A DNA stretch of 64,000 nt, from assembly GCF_001493375.1 (NCBI RefSeq), contig NZ_LN929896.1, positions 200,299 to 264,298 of the forward strand, read 5' to 3'. Positions 9,740 through 17,790 of the stretch are shown here, piece after piece. Origin of the DNA: Streptomyces specialis. GTDB taxonomy: Bacteria; Actinomycetota; Actinomycetes; Streptomycetales; Streptomycetaceae. How positions within the stretch are numbered: the first letter of the stretch is position 1; each line of letters begins with the position of its first letter. The notes beneath the pieces were generated by a model that was given only the letters and a program-made list of their open reading frames with translations, made no database searches and was not told where the DNA came from. Both the position numbers and the translations under genes were made by a program.

Positions 9740-10393
9740 GTGGACAACGCCTCTCCCGACAGCTCTCCCGTCATATCCGCCGGCATCTCCCCCGACGCCG
9801 CCTCCGGCACCGTCAGCGTGACCACCTGGTGGCTGGAGCAGACCTCCCCCGCCGACGCCCCACCGGTCGCGGGCCCCGCTCCCGGCGACGACGACGGAAC
9901 GGTCAGAACGGTCAGGGCCGAGGTGCCCAGCCCGGAGTTCAGCCGCTTTCTGTATACGGCCGTCGGCGGCGACATCCACTGGACGGACCGGCTCGGCTGG
10001 AACTACGGACGGTGGCGGACATTTCTCGACCGGCCAGGCGTCGAGACCTGGGTCGCCTACGACCGCGGGACGCCCGCGGGCTACGTGGAGCTGGACCCGG
10101 ACGCCGAGGGCGGCGTCGAGATCAGTTACTTCGGTTTGCTCCCGGCCTTCCGCGGCCGGGGCATCGGCGGCCCGCTCCTGTCGTTCGGCACCGCGCGCGC
10201 CTGGGACCTGGCGGAACGCTGGCCCGGCCGGGCGCCGACGCGCCGGGTGTGGGTGCACACGTGCAGCAAGGACGGGCCGTTCGCGTTGGAGAACTACCGG
10301 CGGCGCGGCTTCCGCGGGTACCGGACCACCGTCGAGGACGAGCCGCTCCTGGCCACTCCCGGACCCTGGCCGGGAGCCGGGAACGGAATGTGA
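9740..10393 (+). CDS. GNAT-family N-acetyltransferase
   Basis: The 217-residue product carries a GNAT domain (about 90-190): VAYDRGTPAGYVELD, the core strand VEISYFGLLPAFRGRGIGG with the acetyl-CoA pyrophosphate loop R-G-R-G-I-G, and the NYRRRGFRGY C-terminal motif. The substrate is unknown. The frame is open upstream to 9569, but that stretch crosses the 9681-9715 terminator, so the GTG at 9740 was chosen; a GACAAT box at 9728-9733 suggests a leaderless transcript. It lies directly before the sulfur operon, but nothing else links it to that operon. Confidence 0.82.
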   Translation: MDNASPDSSPVISAGISPDAASGTVSVTTWWLEQTSPADAPPVAGPAPGDDDGTVRTVRAEVPSPEFSRFLYTAVGGDIHWTDRLGWNYGRWRTFLDRPGVETWVAYDRGTPAGYVELDPDAEGGVEISYFGLLPAFRGRGIGGPLLSFGTARAWDLAERWPGRAPTRRVWVHTCSKDGPFALENYRRRGFRGYRTTVEDEPLLATPGPWPGAGNGM

Positions 10394-10407
10394 CGGAGGT
10401 CTCACGA

Positions 10408-10445
10408 GTCCCACAGAATGGGACAGCTTCGTCCACATTGTGGAC
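10408..10445. promoter_or_regulatory. Two short inverted repeats before the sulfite reductase leader
   Basis: GTCCCA-N5-TGGGAC (10408-10424) and GTCCAC-ATT-GTGGAC (10431-10445) lie 41-78 bases upstream of the leader peptide start. They sit where an activator or repressor of the operon would bind. The regulator is not known. Confidence 0.5.
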
Positions 10446-10485
10446 AACGGTGGACTCGCGCGTCACCGCGTGCCACGCTGCCGTC

Positions 10486-10569
10486 ATGCAGCGAGCTGGA
10501 ATTGCCCTGGTGAGTCGGCGCGATGTCGACTTCGGCCGCATGTCCAGCGCCATCTGTCCGGCGCACTGA
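10486..10569 (+). CDS. Cys-containing leader peptide upstream of sulfite reductase
   Basis: This 27-residue open frame, from ATG to TGA, contains LVSRRDVDFGRMSSAIC. It matches a recurrent actinobacterial leader-peptide pattern (S/A-R-x-H-V-D-L-x-R-x-x-S-A-x-C) found before sulfur genes. The single Cys codon is four codons from the end, so a shortage of charged Cys-tRNA would stall the ribosome near the stop. It starts 6 bases after a CACGCT box, suggesting a leaderless transcript. The 113 bases between its stop and the sulfite reductase start contain an imperfect G/C hairpin near 10,612-10,640, a candidate attenuator. Two related peptides occur at 21,916-21,999 and 22,104-22,193. Confidence 0.85.
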   Translation: MQRAGIALVSRRDVDFGRMSSAICPAH

Positions 10570-10682
10570 AGAGCCGCAGACCGCCGACCCCTCATGTCCC
10601 CGCCTCACCCCGCGCGGGCGGGCGTCAACGCCCCCGTCCCGCACGACTTCCGTCCTGCTGCCCGCAGAAAGAATCTGTGACG

Positions 10683-12374
10683 ATGTCCGACTCCGCGAAG
10701 AAGCCCGCCCCGACCCGCCGCAAGGCCGGCCGCCACCGCGGCGAAGGCCAGTGGGCGGCCGGGCACTTCACGCCGCTCAACGGCAACGAGCAGGTCAAGA
10801 AGGACGACGACGGTCTCAACGTGCGCACGCGCATCGAGACCGTCTACGCCCACCGCGGCTTCGACGCCATCGACGGCGGCGACCTGCGCGGCCGGATGCG
10901 CTGGTGGGGTCTGTACACCCAGCGCAAGCCGGGCATCGACGGCGGCAAGACGGCCGTCCTGGAGCCGGAGGAGCTGGACGACGAGTTCTTCATGCTCCGG
11001 GTCCGCATCGACGGCGGACAGCTCACCACCGAGCAGTTGCGGGTCATCGGCGAGATCTCCCAGGAGTTCGCGCGCGGCACCGCCGACATCACCGACCGGC
11101 AGAACGTCCAGTACCACTGGATCCGTATCGAGGACATGCCGGAGATCTGGCGGCGCCTGGAGGGTGTGGGCCTGTCCACCACCGAGGCGTGCGGCGACAC
11201 CCCCCGCGTCATCATCGGCTCCCCGGTCGCGGGCATCGCCGAGGACGAGATCATCGACGGCACCCCGGCCATCGAGGCGATCCACCGCCGGGTGGTGGGG
11301 AACAAGGCGTACTCGAACCTCCCCCGCAAGTTCAAGACGGCCGTCTCGGGATCGCCGCTGCTGGACGTGGTGCACGAGATCAACGACGTCTCGTTCGTCG
11401 GTGTCGACCACCCCGAGCACGGCCCGGGCTTCGACGTCTGGGTCGGCGGCGGCCTGTCCACGAACCCGAGGCTCGGCGTCCGGCTCGGCGCCTGGGTGCC
11501 GGTGGACGAGGTGGCCGACGTCCACGAGGGCGTCGTCGCCCTCTTCCGCGACTACGGCTACCGGCGGCTGCGGACCCGCGCCAGGATCAAGTTCCTCGTC
11601 GCGGACTGGGGCGCGGAGAAGTTCCGCCAGATCCTGGAGGACGAGTACCTGCTGCGGAAGATGGCCGACGGCCCCGCCCCCGCGCAGCCGGTCGGCCAGT
11701 GGCGCGACCACGTGGGCGTGCACCGGCAGAAGGACGGCCGGTTCTACGTGGGCTTCGCCCCGCGCGTCGGCCGGGTGGACGGCACGACCCTGACCAAGAT
11801 CGCGGACCTGGCCGAGGCCCATGGCTCCCGGCGGGTGCGCACCACCGTCCACCAGAAGATGATCATCCTGGACGTGCCGGAGGAGCAGGTCGCGCGCCTC
11901 ACCGAGGGCCTGGAGGCGCTGGACCTCACGGTCACGCCCTCGACGTTCCGGCGCGGCACGATGGCCTGCACCGGCATCGAGTTCTGCAAGCTCGCCATCG
12001 TCGAGACGAAGGGCCGGGGCACCTGGCTCATCGAGGAGATGGAGCGCCGGCTGCCGGACTTCGACGAGCCGATCACCATCAACATCAACGGCTGCCCCAA
12101 CTCCTGCGCCCGTATCCAGACCGCGGACATCGGTCTCAAGGGCCAGCTCGTCACGGACGACAACGGCGAGCAGGTGGAGGGTTTCCAGGTCCACCTCGGC
12201 GGTTCCCTCGGCCTGGAGCCCGGCTTCGGCCGCAAGGTCCGCGGCCTGAAGGTCACCGCGACGGGCCTCGCCGACTATGTCGAGCGAGTTCTCCGCGCCT
12301 TCCAGGAACAACGAGCGGACGGCGAGCGCTTCGCTCAGTGGGCCGCGCGTGCCGACGAAGGGTCTCTGTCATGA
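10683..12374 (+). CDS. Assimilatory sulfite reductase (sirohaem, 4Fe-4S; SirA/NirA type)
   Basis: The 563-residue enzyme reduces sulfite to sulfide with six electrons, probably from ferredoxin. It has the two ferredoxin-like half-domains and sirohaem-binding repeats. The cluster/sirohaem cysteines are C429 and C435 (CTGIEFC) and C471 and C475 (CPNSC). Although homologous to nitrite reductases, its place at the head of a cys operon argues for sulfite. The ATG at 10683 was chosen because the frame upstream overlaps the leader peptide. The following zinc-ribbon, cysH, cysC, cysD, cysN and ssu genes run in the same direction with small gaps. Expression is probably set by the leader peptide upstream. 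Confidence 0.95.
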   Translation: MSDSAKKPAPTRRKAGRHRGEGQWAAGHFTPLNGNEQVKKDDDGLNVRTRIETVYAHRGFDAIDGGDLRGRMRWWGLYTQRKPGIDGGKTAVLEPEELDDEFFMLRVRIDGGQLTTEQLRVIGEISQEFARGTADITDRQNVQYHWIRIEDMPEIWRRLEGVGLSTTEACGDTPRVIIGSPVAGIAEDEIIDGTPAIEAIHRRVVGNKAYSNLPRKFKTAVSGSPLLDVVHEINDVSFVGVDHPEHGPGFDVWVGGGLSTNPRLGVRLGAWVPVDEVADVHEGVVALFRDYGYRRLRTRARIKFLVADWGAEKFRQILEDEYLLRKMADGPAPAQPVGQWRDHVGVHRQKDGRFYVGFAPRVGRVDGTTLTKIADLAEAHGSRRVRTTVHQKMIILDVPEEQVARLTEGLEALDLTVTPSTFRRGTMACTGIEFCKLAIVETKGRGTWLIEEMERRLPDFDEPITININGCPNSCARIQTADIGLKGQLVTDDNGEQVEGFQVHLGGSLGLEPGFGRKVRGLKVTATGLADYVERVLRAFQEQRADGERFAQWAARADEGSLS

Positions 12375-12383
12375 GTGAGCGTC

Positions 12384-12581
12384 ATGAGTGAGCGGGCCGC
12401 CCCGTTCTACTGCCCGTACTGCGGGGACGAGGACCTCCGTCCGAGCGAGGAGGGGCACGGCGCCTGGGAGTGCGCGGCCTGCAACCGCGCCTTCCGGCTG
12501 TCGTTCCTCGGTCTCCTCGCCAAGGGGCTCGCGCGCCCCGTCGCCGCCGACGCGGCGACGAAGCCCGCTGAAGAAGCGTGA
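12384..12581 (+). CDS. Small zinc-ribbon protein between sulfite reductase and cysH
   Basis: This protein of about 65 residues has CPYC (about 10-13) and CAAC about 20 residues later, a compact zinc ribbon, then a basic hydrophobic helix (FRLSFLGLLAKGL). It is conserved in this position in streptomycetes, so a role in sulfite reduction or cofactor handling is likely, but none is shown. The start is uncertain: the ATG at 12384 fits remembered homologues (MSER...), while a GTG at 12375 is closer to the upstream AAGGG. Its stop overlaps a GTG in the cysH frame. Confidence 0.85.
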   Translation: MSERAAPFYCPYCGDEDLRPSEEGHGAWECAACNRAFRLSFLGLLAKGLARPVAADAATKPAEEA

Positions 12582-12595
12582 AGAAAAGGGGCATC

Positions 12596-13312
12596 ATGAC
12601 CACCGCCACGACCAGGGAGTCCCATAGAGCCCAGGAGCTGCGCGCGCTCGCCGAGCGGGCGGGCCGCGAGCTGGAGGACGCCTCGGCGCTCGACATCCTG
12701 CGCTGGGCGGCCGACACGTTCGGCTCCCGGCTGTGCGTGACCTCCTCGATGGAGGACGCCGTCGTCGCCCACCTCGCGTCCCGCGCCCTGCCCGGCGTGG
12801 ACGTGCTGTTCCTCGACACGGGCTACCACTTCGTCGAGACCATCGGCACCCGCGACGCCGTCGAGGCCGTGATGGACGTGAACGTCATCACCCTCACCCC
12901 CGAGCTGACCGTGGCCGAGCAGGACGCCCGGTACGGTCCGCGCCTGTACGAGCGCGACCCCGACCTGTGCTGCGCCATGCGGAAGGTGAAGGCGCTGGAA
13001 GCGGGCCTGGCCTCCTACGACGCCTGGGCGACGGGCCTGCGCCGCGACGAGTCCTACACACGTGCGAATACTCCGGTCGTCGGGTGGGACGCGAGGCGGG
13101 AAAAGGTGAAGATTTCCCCAATTGCCCGTTGGACGCAGGCGGATGTGGAAGCCTACGTGGCGGAGCACGGGGTGCTCACCAACCCGCTCCTCCAGGACGG
13201 CTACGCCTCCATAGGGTGCGCCCCCTGCACGCGGCGCATAGCCGAGGGCGAGGACGCGCGGGCCGGACGCTGGGCCGGGCTCGGCAAGACCGAATGCGGA
13301 CTGCACGCCTGA
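12596..13312 (+). CDS. cysH: Adenylyl-sulfate (APS) reductase
   Basis: The 238-residue enzyme reduces activated sulfate to sulfite. Two cysteine pairs, C125-C126 and C208-x-x-C211, bind the 4Fe-4S cluster that marks the APS-using type rather than the PAPS-using type. The catalytic cysteine is C234 in the C-terminal ECGLH motif. The ATG at 12596 follows AAGAAAAGGGG at good spacing; a GTG at 12578 overlapping the preceding stop is less likely. Within the gene, about 13,055-13,165 uses rare codons (ACA, AAT, ACT, AGG, ATT, CCA) unlike the rest, yet the reading frame and family motifs are intact. Confidence 0.96.
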   Translation: MTTATTRESHRAQELRALAERAGRELEDASALDILRWAADTFGSRLCVTSSMEDAVVAHLASRALPGVDVLFLDTGYHFVETIGTRDAVEAVMDVNVITLTPELTVAEQDARYGPRLYERDPDLCCAMRKVKALEAGLASYDAWATGLRRDESYTRANTPVVGWDARREKVKISPIARWTQADVEAYVAEHGVLTNPLLQDGYASIGCAPCTRRIAEGEDARAGRWAGLGKTECGLHA

Positions 13313-13391
13313 CATCCGCGACGCACACCTTCACCACGGAACACGGCACCACCCCACACACCACCGAGAACGACGAGGGAGCGAGCGGGAG

Positions 13392-13937
13392 ATGAGCGAG
13401 AACAGGCAGGGCGCCACCATCTGGCTCACCGGTCTGCCCAGCGCGGGCAAGACCACCATCGCCCGCGCGCTGGCCGACCGGCTGGAGAGCGAGGGGCACC
13501 GCGTCGAGGTGCTGGACGGCGACGAGATCCGGGAGTTCCTCTCCGCCGGCCTCGGCTTCTCCCGCGAGGACCGCCACGTCAACGTCCAGCGCATCGGTTT
13601 CGTCGCCGAACTGCTGGCCTCCCACGGCGTGAAGGTGCTGGTCCCGGTCATCGCCCCCTACGCGGACAGCCGGGAGGCGGTCCGCAAGCGCCACCAGACG
13701 GCGGGCACCGGCTACGTGGAGGTCCACGTGGCCACACCCGTCGAGGTGTGCTCGGTCCGGGACGTCAAGGGCCTGTACGCCCGCCAGGCCGCCGGTGAGC
13801 TGTCCGGGCTCACCGGTGTGGACGACCCGTACGAGGAGCCGGTCGACCCCGACCTGCGGATCGCCGCCCACGAGCAGTCCGTCGAGGAGTCGGCCGCCGC
13901 GCTGCACGCCCTGCTGGGCGCCCGGGGCCTGCTGTGA
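13392..13937 (+). CDS. cysC: Adenylyl-sulfate kinase
   Basis: The 181-residue kinase phosphorylates APS to PAPS. It has the Walker A GLPSAGKTT (14-22), the LDGDEIREFLS substrate region, the RHVNVQRIGFVA lid segment and the C-terminal YEEPxxPDL motif, all in family order and at normal length. With an APS-type reductase in the same operon, PAPS is probably needed for sulfation or 3'-phosphoadenosine metabolism more than for reduction. RBS GGGAG lies before the ATG. Confidence 0.96.
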   Translation: MSENRQGATIWLTGLPSAGKTTIARALADRLESEGHRVEVLDGDEIREFLSAGLGFSREDRHVNVQRIGFVAELLASHGVKVLVPVIAPYADSREAVRKRHQTAGTGYVEVHVATPVEVCSVRDVKGLYARQAAGELSGLTGVDDPYEEPVDPDLRIAAHEQSVEESAAALHALLGARGLL

Positions 13938-13962
13938 ACACCGCACGACACACCCCGGCGAC

Positions 13963-14142
13963 CGACGCCCAACCGGCCGCGGGGACTCAGCAGAACCGCC
14001 CCCCGCGCACTCGCCGGGCGGGCGGAGAAGCGAGCGAGAGGAAACCGGCGAGCGACGCCCAACCGGCCGCCGGGACTCAGCAGAACCGCCCCCTGAGCAT
14101 TCGCCGGGTGGGCGGAGAAGCGAGCGAAAGGAATGCCGCATG
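13963..14142. repeat. Tandem duplication of a 90-bp intergenic unit before cysD
   Basis: Two copies (13,963-14,052 and 14,053-14,142) match over about 80 bases, from CGACGCCCAACCGGCCGC to GCGAGCGARAGGAA. The second copy ends in the cysD ribosome site and start, so the first copy also duplicates the Shine-Dalgarno region. The frame from GTG 13934, overlapping the cysC stop, is open through both copies for 69 residues with two repeats of DAQPAAGTQQNRP; it may be translated but looks like a spacer. Confidence 0.85.
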
Positions 14143-15078
14143 ACCGTCACCGTGCGCAGGTCGGGCGAGAGCGCCGGCAGCGCCTACGCCCTGTCGCATC
14201 TGGACGTGCTGGAGTCCGAGGCCGTCCACATCTTCCGTGAGGTGGCCGGCGAGTTCGAGCGCCCGGTGATCCTCTTCTCGGGCGGCAAGGACTCCATCGT
14301 CATGCTCCACCTGGCGCTGAAGGCGTTCGCCCCCGCGCCCCTGCCGTTCTCACTGCTGCACGTCGACACCGGGCACAACTTCCCCGAGGTGATCGCCTAC
14401 CGGGACCGTGTCGTCGCCCAGCAGGGGCTGCGTCTGCACGTCGCCTCCGTCCAGGACTTCATCGACCGCGGGGAACTGCGCGAGCGCCCCGACGGCACCC
14501 GGAACCCCCTCCAGACCGTGCCGCTGCTCGACGCCATCGACAAGAACCGCTTCGACGCCGTCTTCGGCGGCGGGCGGCGCGACGAGGAGAAGGCCCGCGC
14601 CAAGGAGCGGGTGTTCTCGCTGCGCGACGAGTTCGGCGGCTGGGACCCGCGCCGCCAGCGCCCCGAGCTGTGGCAGCTCTACAACGGGCGGCACGCCCCC
14701 GGCGAGCACGTCCGCGTCTTCCCGCTGTCCAACTGGACCGAGCTGGACGTGTGGCAGTACATCGCCCGGGAGAAGATCGAGATCCCGGAGATCTACTACG
14801 CCCACGAGCGCGAGGTCTTCCTCCGGGACGGCATGTGGCTGGCTCCCGGCGAGTGGGGCGGCCCGCGTGACGGAGAGGTGATCGAGCGGCGTCTCGTCCG
14901 TTACCGCACGGTCGGGGACATGTCCTGCACGGGCGCCGTGGACTCCGACGCCGAGACCATCGAGCAGATCATCACGGAGATCGCCGCCTCGCGGCTGACC
15001 GAGCGGGGCGCGACCCGCGCCGACGACAAGCTGTCGGAGGCCGCCATGGAGGACCGCAAGCGCGAGGGATATTTCTGA
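14140..15078 (+). CDS. cysD: Sulfate adenylyltransferase subunit 2 (ATP sulfurylase)
   Basis: The 312-residue small subunit makes APS from ATP and sulfate together with CysN. The PP-loop SGGKDS (47-52) binds ATP; FGGGRRDEEKARAKER and the C-terminal DRKREGYF motif are typical. Length is normal. The ATG at 14140 follows GAAAGGA at the end of the second intergenic repeat. The stop overlaps the cysN start by one base, ensuring equal translation of the two subunits. Confidence 0.97.
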   Translation: MTVTVRRSGESAGSAYALSHLDVLESEAVHIFREVAGEFERPVILFSGGKDSIVMLHLALKAFAPAPLPFSLLHVDTGHNFPEVIAYRDRVVAQQGLRLHVASVQDFIDRGELRERPDGTRNPLQTVPLLDAIDKNRFDAVFGGGRRDEEKARAKERVFSLRDEFGGWDPRRQRPELWQLYNGRHAPGEHVRVFPLSNWTELDVWQYIAREKIEIPEIYYAHEREVFLRDGMWLAPGEWGGPRDGEVIERRLVRYRTVGDMSCTGAVDSDAETIEQIITEIAASRLTERGATRADDKLSEAAMEDRKREGYF

Positions 15079-16427
15079 TGAGCACCCGCGCCACCGAGGC
15101 CGCCACCCCCGCCGACGTCACCGGCACCGCGCTGCTGCGGTTCGCGACCGCCGGCTCCGTCGACGACGGCAAGTCGACGCTCGTCGGGCGGCTGCTGCAC
15201 GACTCGAAGTCGGTGCTGGCCGACCAGTTGGAGGCCGTCACCCACGCCTCCCTCAGCCGCGGTCAGGACACCCCGGACCTGGCGCTGCTCACCGACGGCC
15301 TGCGCGCCGAGCGGGAGCAGGGCATCACCATCGACGTCGCCTACCGGTACTTCGCGACGCCCCGCCGCCGGTTCATCCTGGCCGACACCCCCGGGCACGT
15401 GCAGTACACGCGGAACATGGTGACCGGCGCCTCCACCGCCGAGCTGGCCATCATCCTGGTCGACGCCCGCAACGGCGTGGTCGAGCAGACCCGCCGCCAC
15501 GCCGCCGTCGCCGCGCTGCTGCGCGTCCCGCACGTGGTGCTCGCCGTCAACAAGATGGACCTCGTCGGCTACGCGGAGGACGCGTTCGCCCGCATCGCCG
15601 GGGAGTTCACGGCGTACGCGGCGTCCCTCGGCGTCCCGGACATCACCGCGATCCCGATCTCGGCGCTCGCCGGTGACAACGTGGTGAGCCCCTCCGCCGC
15701 CATGGACTGGTACGGCGGCCCGACGGTGCTGGAGCACCTGGAGACCGTGCCCGTCACGCACGACCCGACCGCGGACCCCGCCCGGTTCCCGGTCCAGTAC
15801 GTCATCCGTCCCCAGACCGCCGAGCACCCCGACTTCCGCGGCTACGCCGGGCAGATCGCCTCCGGTGTGCTGCGCGTCGGTCAGCGCGTGGTCGTCCAGC
15901 CCTCGGGCCGGACCAGTGTGATCGAGCGCATCGACGCGCTGGGCCAGTCCGTGGACACGGCCTGGGCGCCGCAGTCGGTCACCCTCACCCTCACCGACGA
16001 CCTGGACATCTCCCGCGGCGACCTGATCGCGCCCGCCGACGGCGCCGCGACCCCGTCCCAGGACATCACCGCCACCGTCTGCCACCTGCACGACCGGCCG
16101 CTGACCCCGGGTGCCCGGGTGCTGCTGAAGCACGCCACCCGCACGGTCAAGGCCATCGTCAAGGAGATCCCGTCCCGCCTGACGCTGGACGACCTCTCCC
16201 ACCACGCCGAGCCGGGCGAGTTGCTGCCCAACGACATCGGCCGCGTGGTGATCCGCACCTCGGAGCCGCTGGCGATGGACGCCTACGCGGACTCCCGGAC
16301 GACCGGTTCGTTCCTGCTGATCGACCCGGCCGACGGCACGACCCTGACGGCAGGCATGGCCGGCGACGCCTTCGGGGGCGCCGCCGCGCAGGCACCCGAC
16401 GACGAAACGGATGGGTGGGACTTCTGA
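15078..16427 (+). CDS. cysN: Sulfate adenylyltransferase subunit 1 (GTPase)
   Basis: The 449-residue EF-Tu-like GTPase drives sulfate adenylylation by CysD. G1 motif GSVDDGKS (26-33), the EREQGITIDVAYRYF switch I region, DTPGH and NKMD motifs are all present, followed by two beta-barrel domains. There is no fused CysC kinase domain, consistent with the separate cysC gene. The TGATG overlap with cysD shows translational coupling. Confidence 0.97.
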   Translation: MSTRATEAATPADVTGTALLRFATAGSVDDGKSTLVGRLLHDSKSVLADQLEAVTHASLSRGQDTPDLALLTDGLRAEREQGITIDVAYRYFATPRRRFILADTPGHVQYTRNMVTGASTAELAIILVDARNGVVEQTRRHAAVAALLRVPHVVLAVNKMDLVGYAEDAFARIAGEFTAYAASLGVPDITAIPISALAGDNVVSPSAAMDWYGGPTVLEHLETVPVTHDPTADPARFPVQYVIRPQTAEHPDFRGYAGQIASGVLRVGQRVVVQPSGRTSVIERIDALGQSVDTAWAPQSVTLTLTDDLDISRGDLIAPADGAATPSQDITATVCHLHDRPLTPGARVLLKHATRTVKAIVKEIPSRLTLDDLSHHAEPGELLPNDIGRVVIRTSEPLAMDAYADSRTTGSFLLIDPADGTTLTAGMAGDAFGGAAAQAPDDETDGWDF

Positions 16428-16429
16428 CC

Positions 16430-16534
16430 ATGACGGAAGACGTCTTCTCGACGTTCGCCAAGGAAGGCGGACGGATAGGCAGCGGTGCCCTCGGCAGTGG
16501 CGAGGGCGGCATGGGCCCCTGTGCGGTGCGCTGA
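16430..16534 (+). CDS. Possible 34-residue open frame after cysN
   Basis: An ATG two bases after the cysN stop opens a 34-residue frame that begins MTEDVFSTFAKEGG and ends PCAVR. The Shine-Dalgarno match is weak and no family is recognised. It may be a translated spacer or a remnant. It is listed because it fills most of the gap to the ssuA-type gene. Confidence 0.25.
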   Translation: MTEDVFSTFAKEGGRIGSGALGSGEGGMGPCAVR

Positions 16535-16601
16535 CCCGACAGCGCTCACCGACGTCCCCTGCCCGCACCGACTCAGCCTTTCCGAGAGGAACGCATCCTT
16601 C

Positions 16602-17750
16602 ATGAACGCCGCTCGTCCGCATGCCATAAGACCTGCCCGCCGCCTGATCGCAGCCGCGGCGGCGCTGCCCCTGCTGATCGGTTCCCTGGCCGCCTGCGGC
16701 TACGGCTCCGACGCCGACGACGACGGCTCGTCCGCGTCGGCCGACACGCCTGTGAGCGGTGAGAGCCTCTCCACCGACGAGGTGGCGATCGGGTACTTCG
16801 CCAACATCACGCACGCCACCGCCGTCGTCGGTCTCCGGGAGGACGGCGGGCTGATCCGGCAGGAGCTGGAGTCGCACGGCACCGAGCCGGCGATCCAGAC
16901 GTTCAACGCGGGCCCCGCGGTGATCGAGGCGCTCAACGCCGGCTCGATCGACGTGGCGTTCATCGGCCCCAACCCGGCCATCAACGGCTTCGCCCAGTCC
17001 GGCGGCGAGAGCTTGCGCATCGTCTCCGGCGCGGCGTCGGGCGGCGCGTCCCTGGTGGTGAACCCGGACGAGATCCAGAGCCTCGACGACCTCGCCGGCA
17101 AGGACATCGCGACCCCGCAGCTCGGCAACACGCAGGACGTGGCCCTGCTCAGCTACCTGGCCGACAACGGCTACGAGGTGGACGCCGAGGCCGGCACCGG
17201 CGACGTGTCCGTGCTGCGCATCGCCAACGCGGACATCCCCGCCGCGTTCGACGGCGGCGACATCGACGGCGCCTGGGTCCCCGAGCCCACCGCCTCCAAG
17301 CTGGTCGCCGGCGGCGCGGAGACGCTGCTGGACGAGGGCGAGCTGTGGGAGAACGGGCAGTACGTGACGACCCACGTCATCGCCTCCCAGGAGTTCCTGT
17401 CCGAGCACGAGGACGTCGTCGAGGCGATCATCCGCGGCGTCGTGGGCACCAACGGCTGGATCGGCGAGAACCCGGACGAGGCCAAGAACACGTTCAACGC
17501 GGAGCTGGGCCGTCTCCCCGGCGGCAGCGAGCTGCCCGCCGAGGTGCTCGACCCGGCGTGGGAGCACGTCGAGTTCACCAACGACCCGCTGGCGTCGACC
17601 CTGGCGACGGGCGCCGAGAACGCCGTGAACGCGGGGCTGCTGGAGGAGACGGATCTGACCGGTATCTACGACCTGTCGATCCTCAACCGGGTGCTGGCCG
17701 ACGAGGGTCTGCCGGAGATCACCGACGACGCCGGCCTGGGCGTCGAGTAG
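16602..17750 (+). CDS. ssuA: Sulfonate/aliphatic-sulfonate ABC transporter substrate-binding lipoprotein
   Basis: The 382-residue extracytoplasmic binding protein has a basic N-terminus, a hydrophobic segment (15-28) and the lipobox LAAC with C32, so it is a membrane-anchored lipoprotein. A short acidic/Ser linker follows, then the SsuA/NMT1-type fold (VAIGYFANITHATAVVGL, FNAGPAVIEALNAGSIDVAF). Context in the sulfur operon directly upstream of ATPase and permease genes favours sulfonates or taurine. The ATG at 16602 is preceded by GAGAGGA. Confidence 0.92.
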   Translation: MNAARPHAIRPARRLIAAAAALPLLIGSLAACGYGSDADDDGSSASADTPVSGESLSTDEVAIGYFANITHATAVVGLREDGGLIRQELESHGTEPAIQTFNAGPAVIEALNAGSIDVAFIGPNPAINGFAQSGGESLRIVSGAASGGASLVVNPDEIQSLDDLAGKDIATPQLGNTQDVALLSYLADNGYEVDAEAGTGDVSVLRIANADIPAAFDGGDIDGAWVPEPTASKLVAGGAETLLDEGELWENGQYVTTHVIASQEFLSEHEDVVEAIIRGVVGTNGWIGENPDEAKNTFNAELGRLPGGSELPAEVLDPAWEHVEFTNDPLASTLATGAENAVNAGLLEETDLTGIYDLSILNRVLADEGLPEITDDAGLGVE

Positions 17751-17790
17751 CACCGCACCGGACGACCCCACTCCCCAGGAGGTGACACCG

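Noticed and set aside
13934..14143. Separate gene between cysC and cysD
   Set aside because: The 69-residue frame is made almost wholly of two copies of the intergenic repeat and has no recognisable domain.
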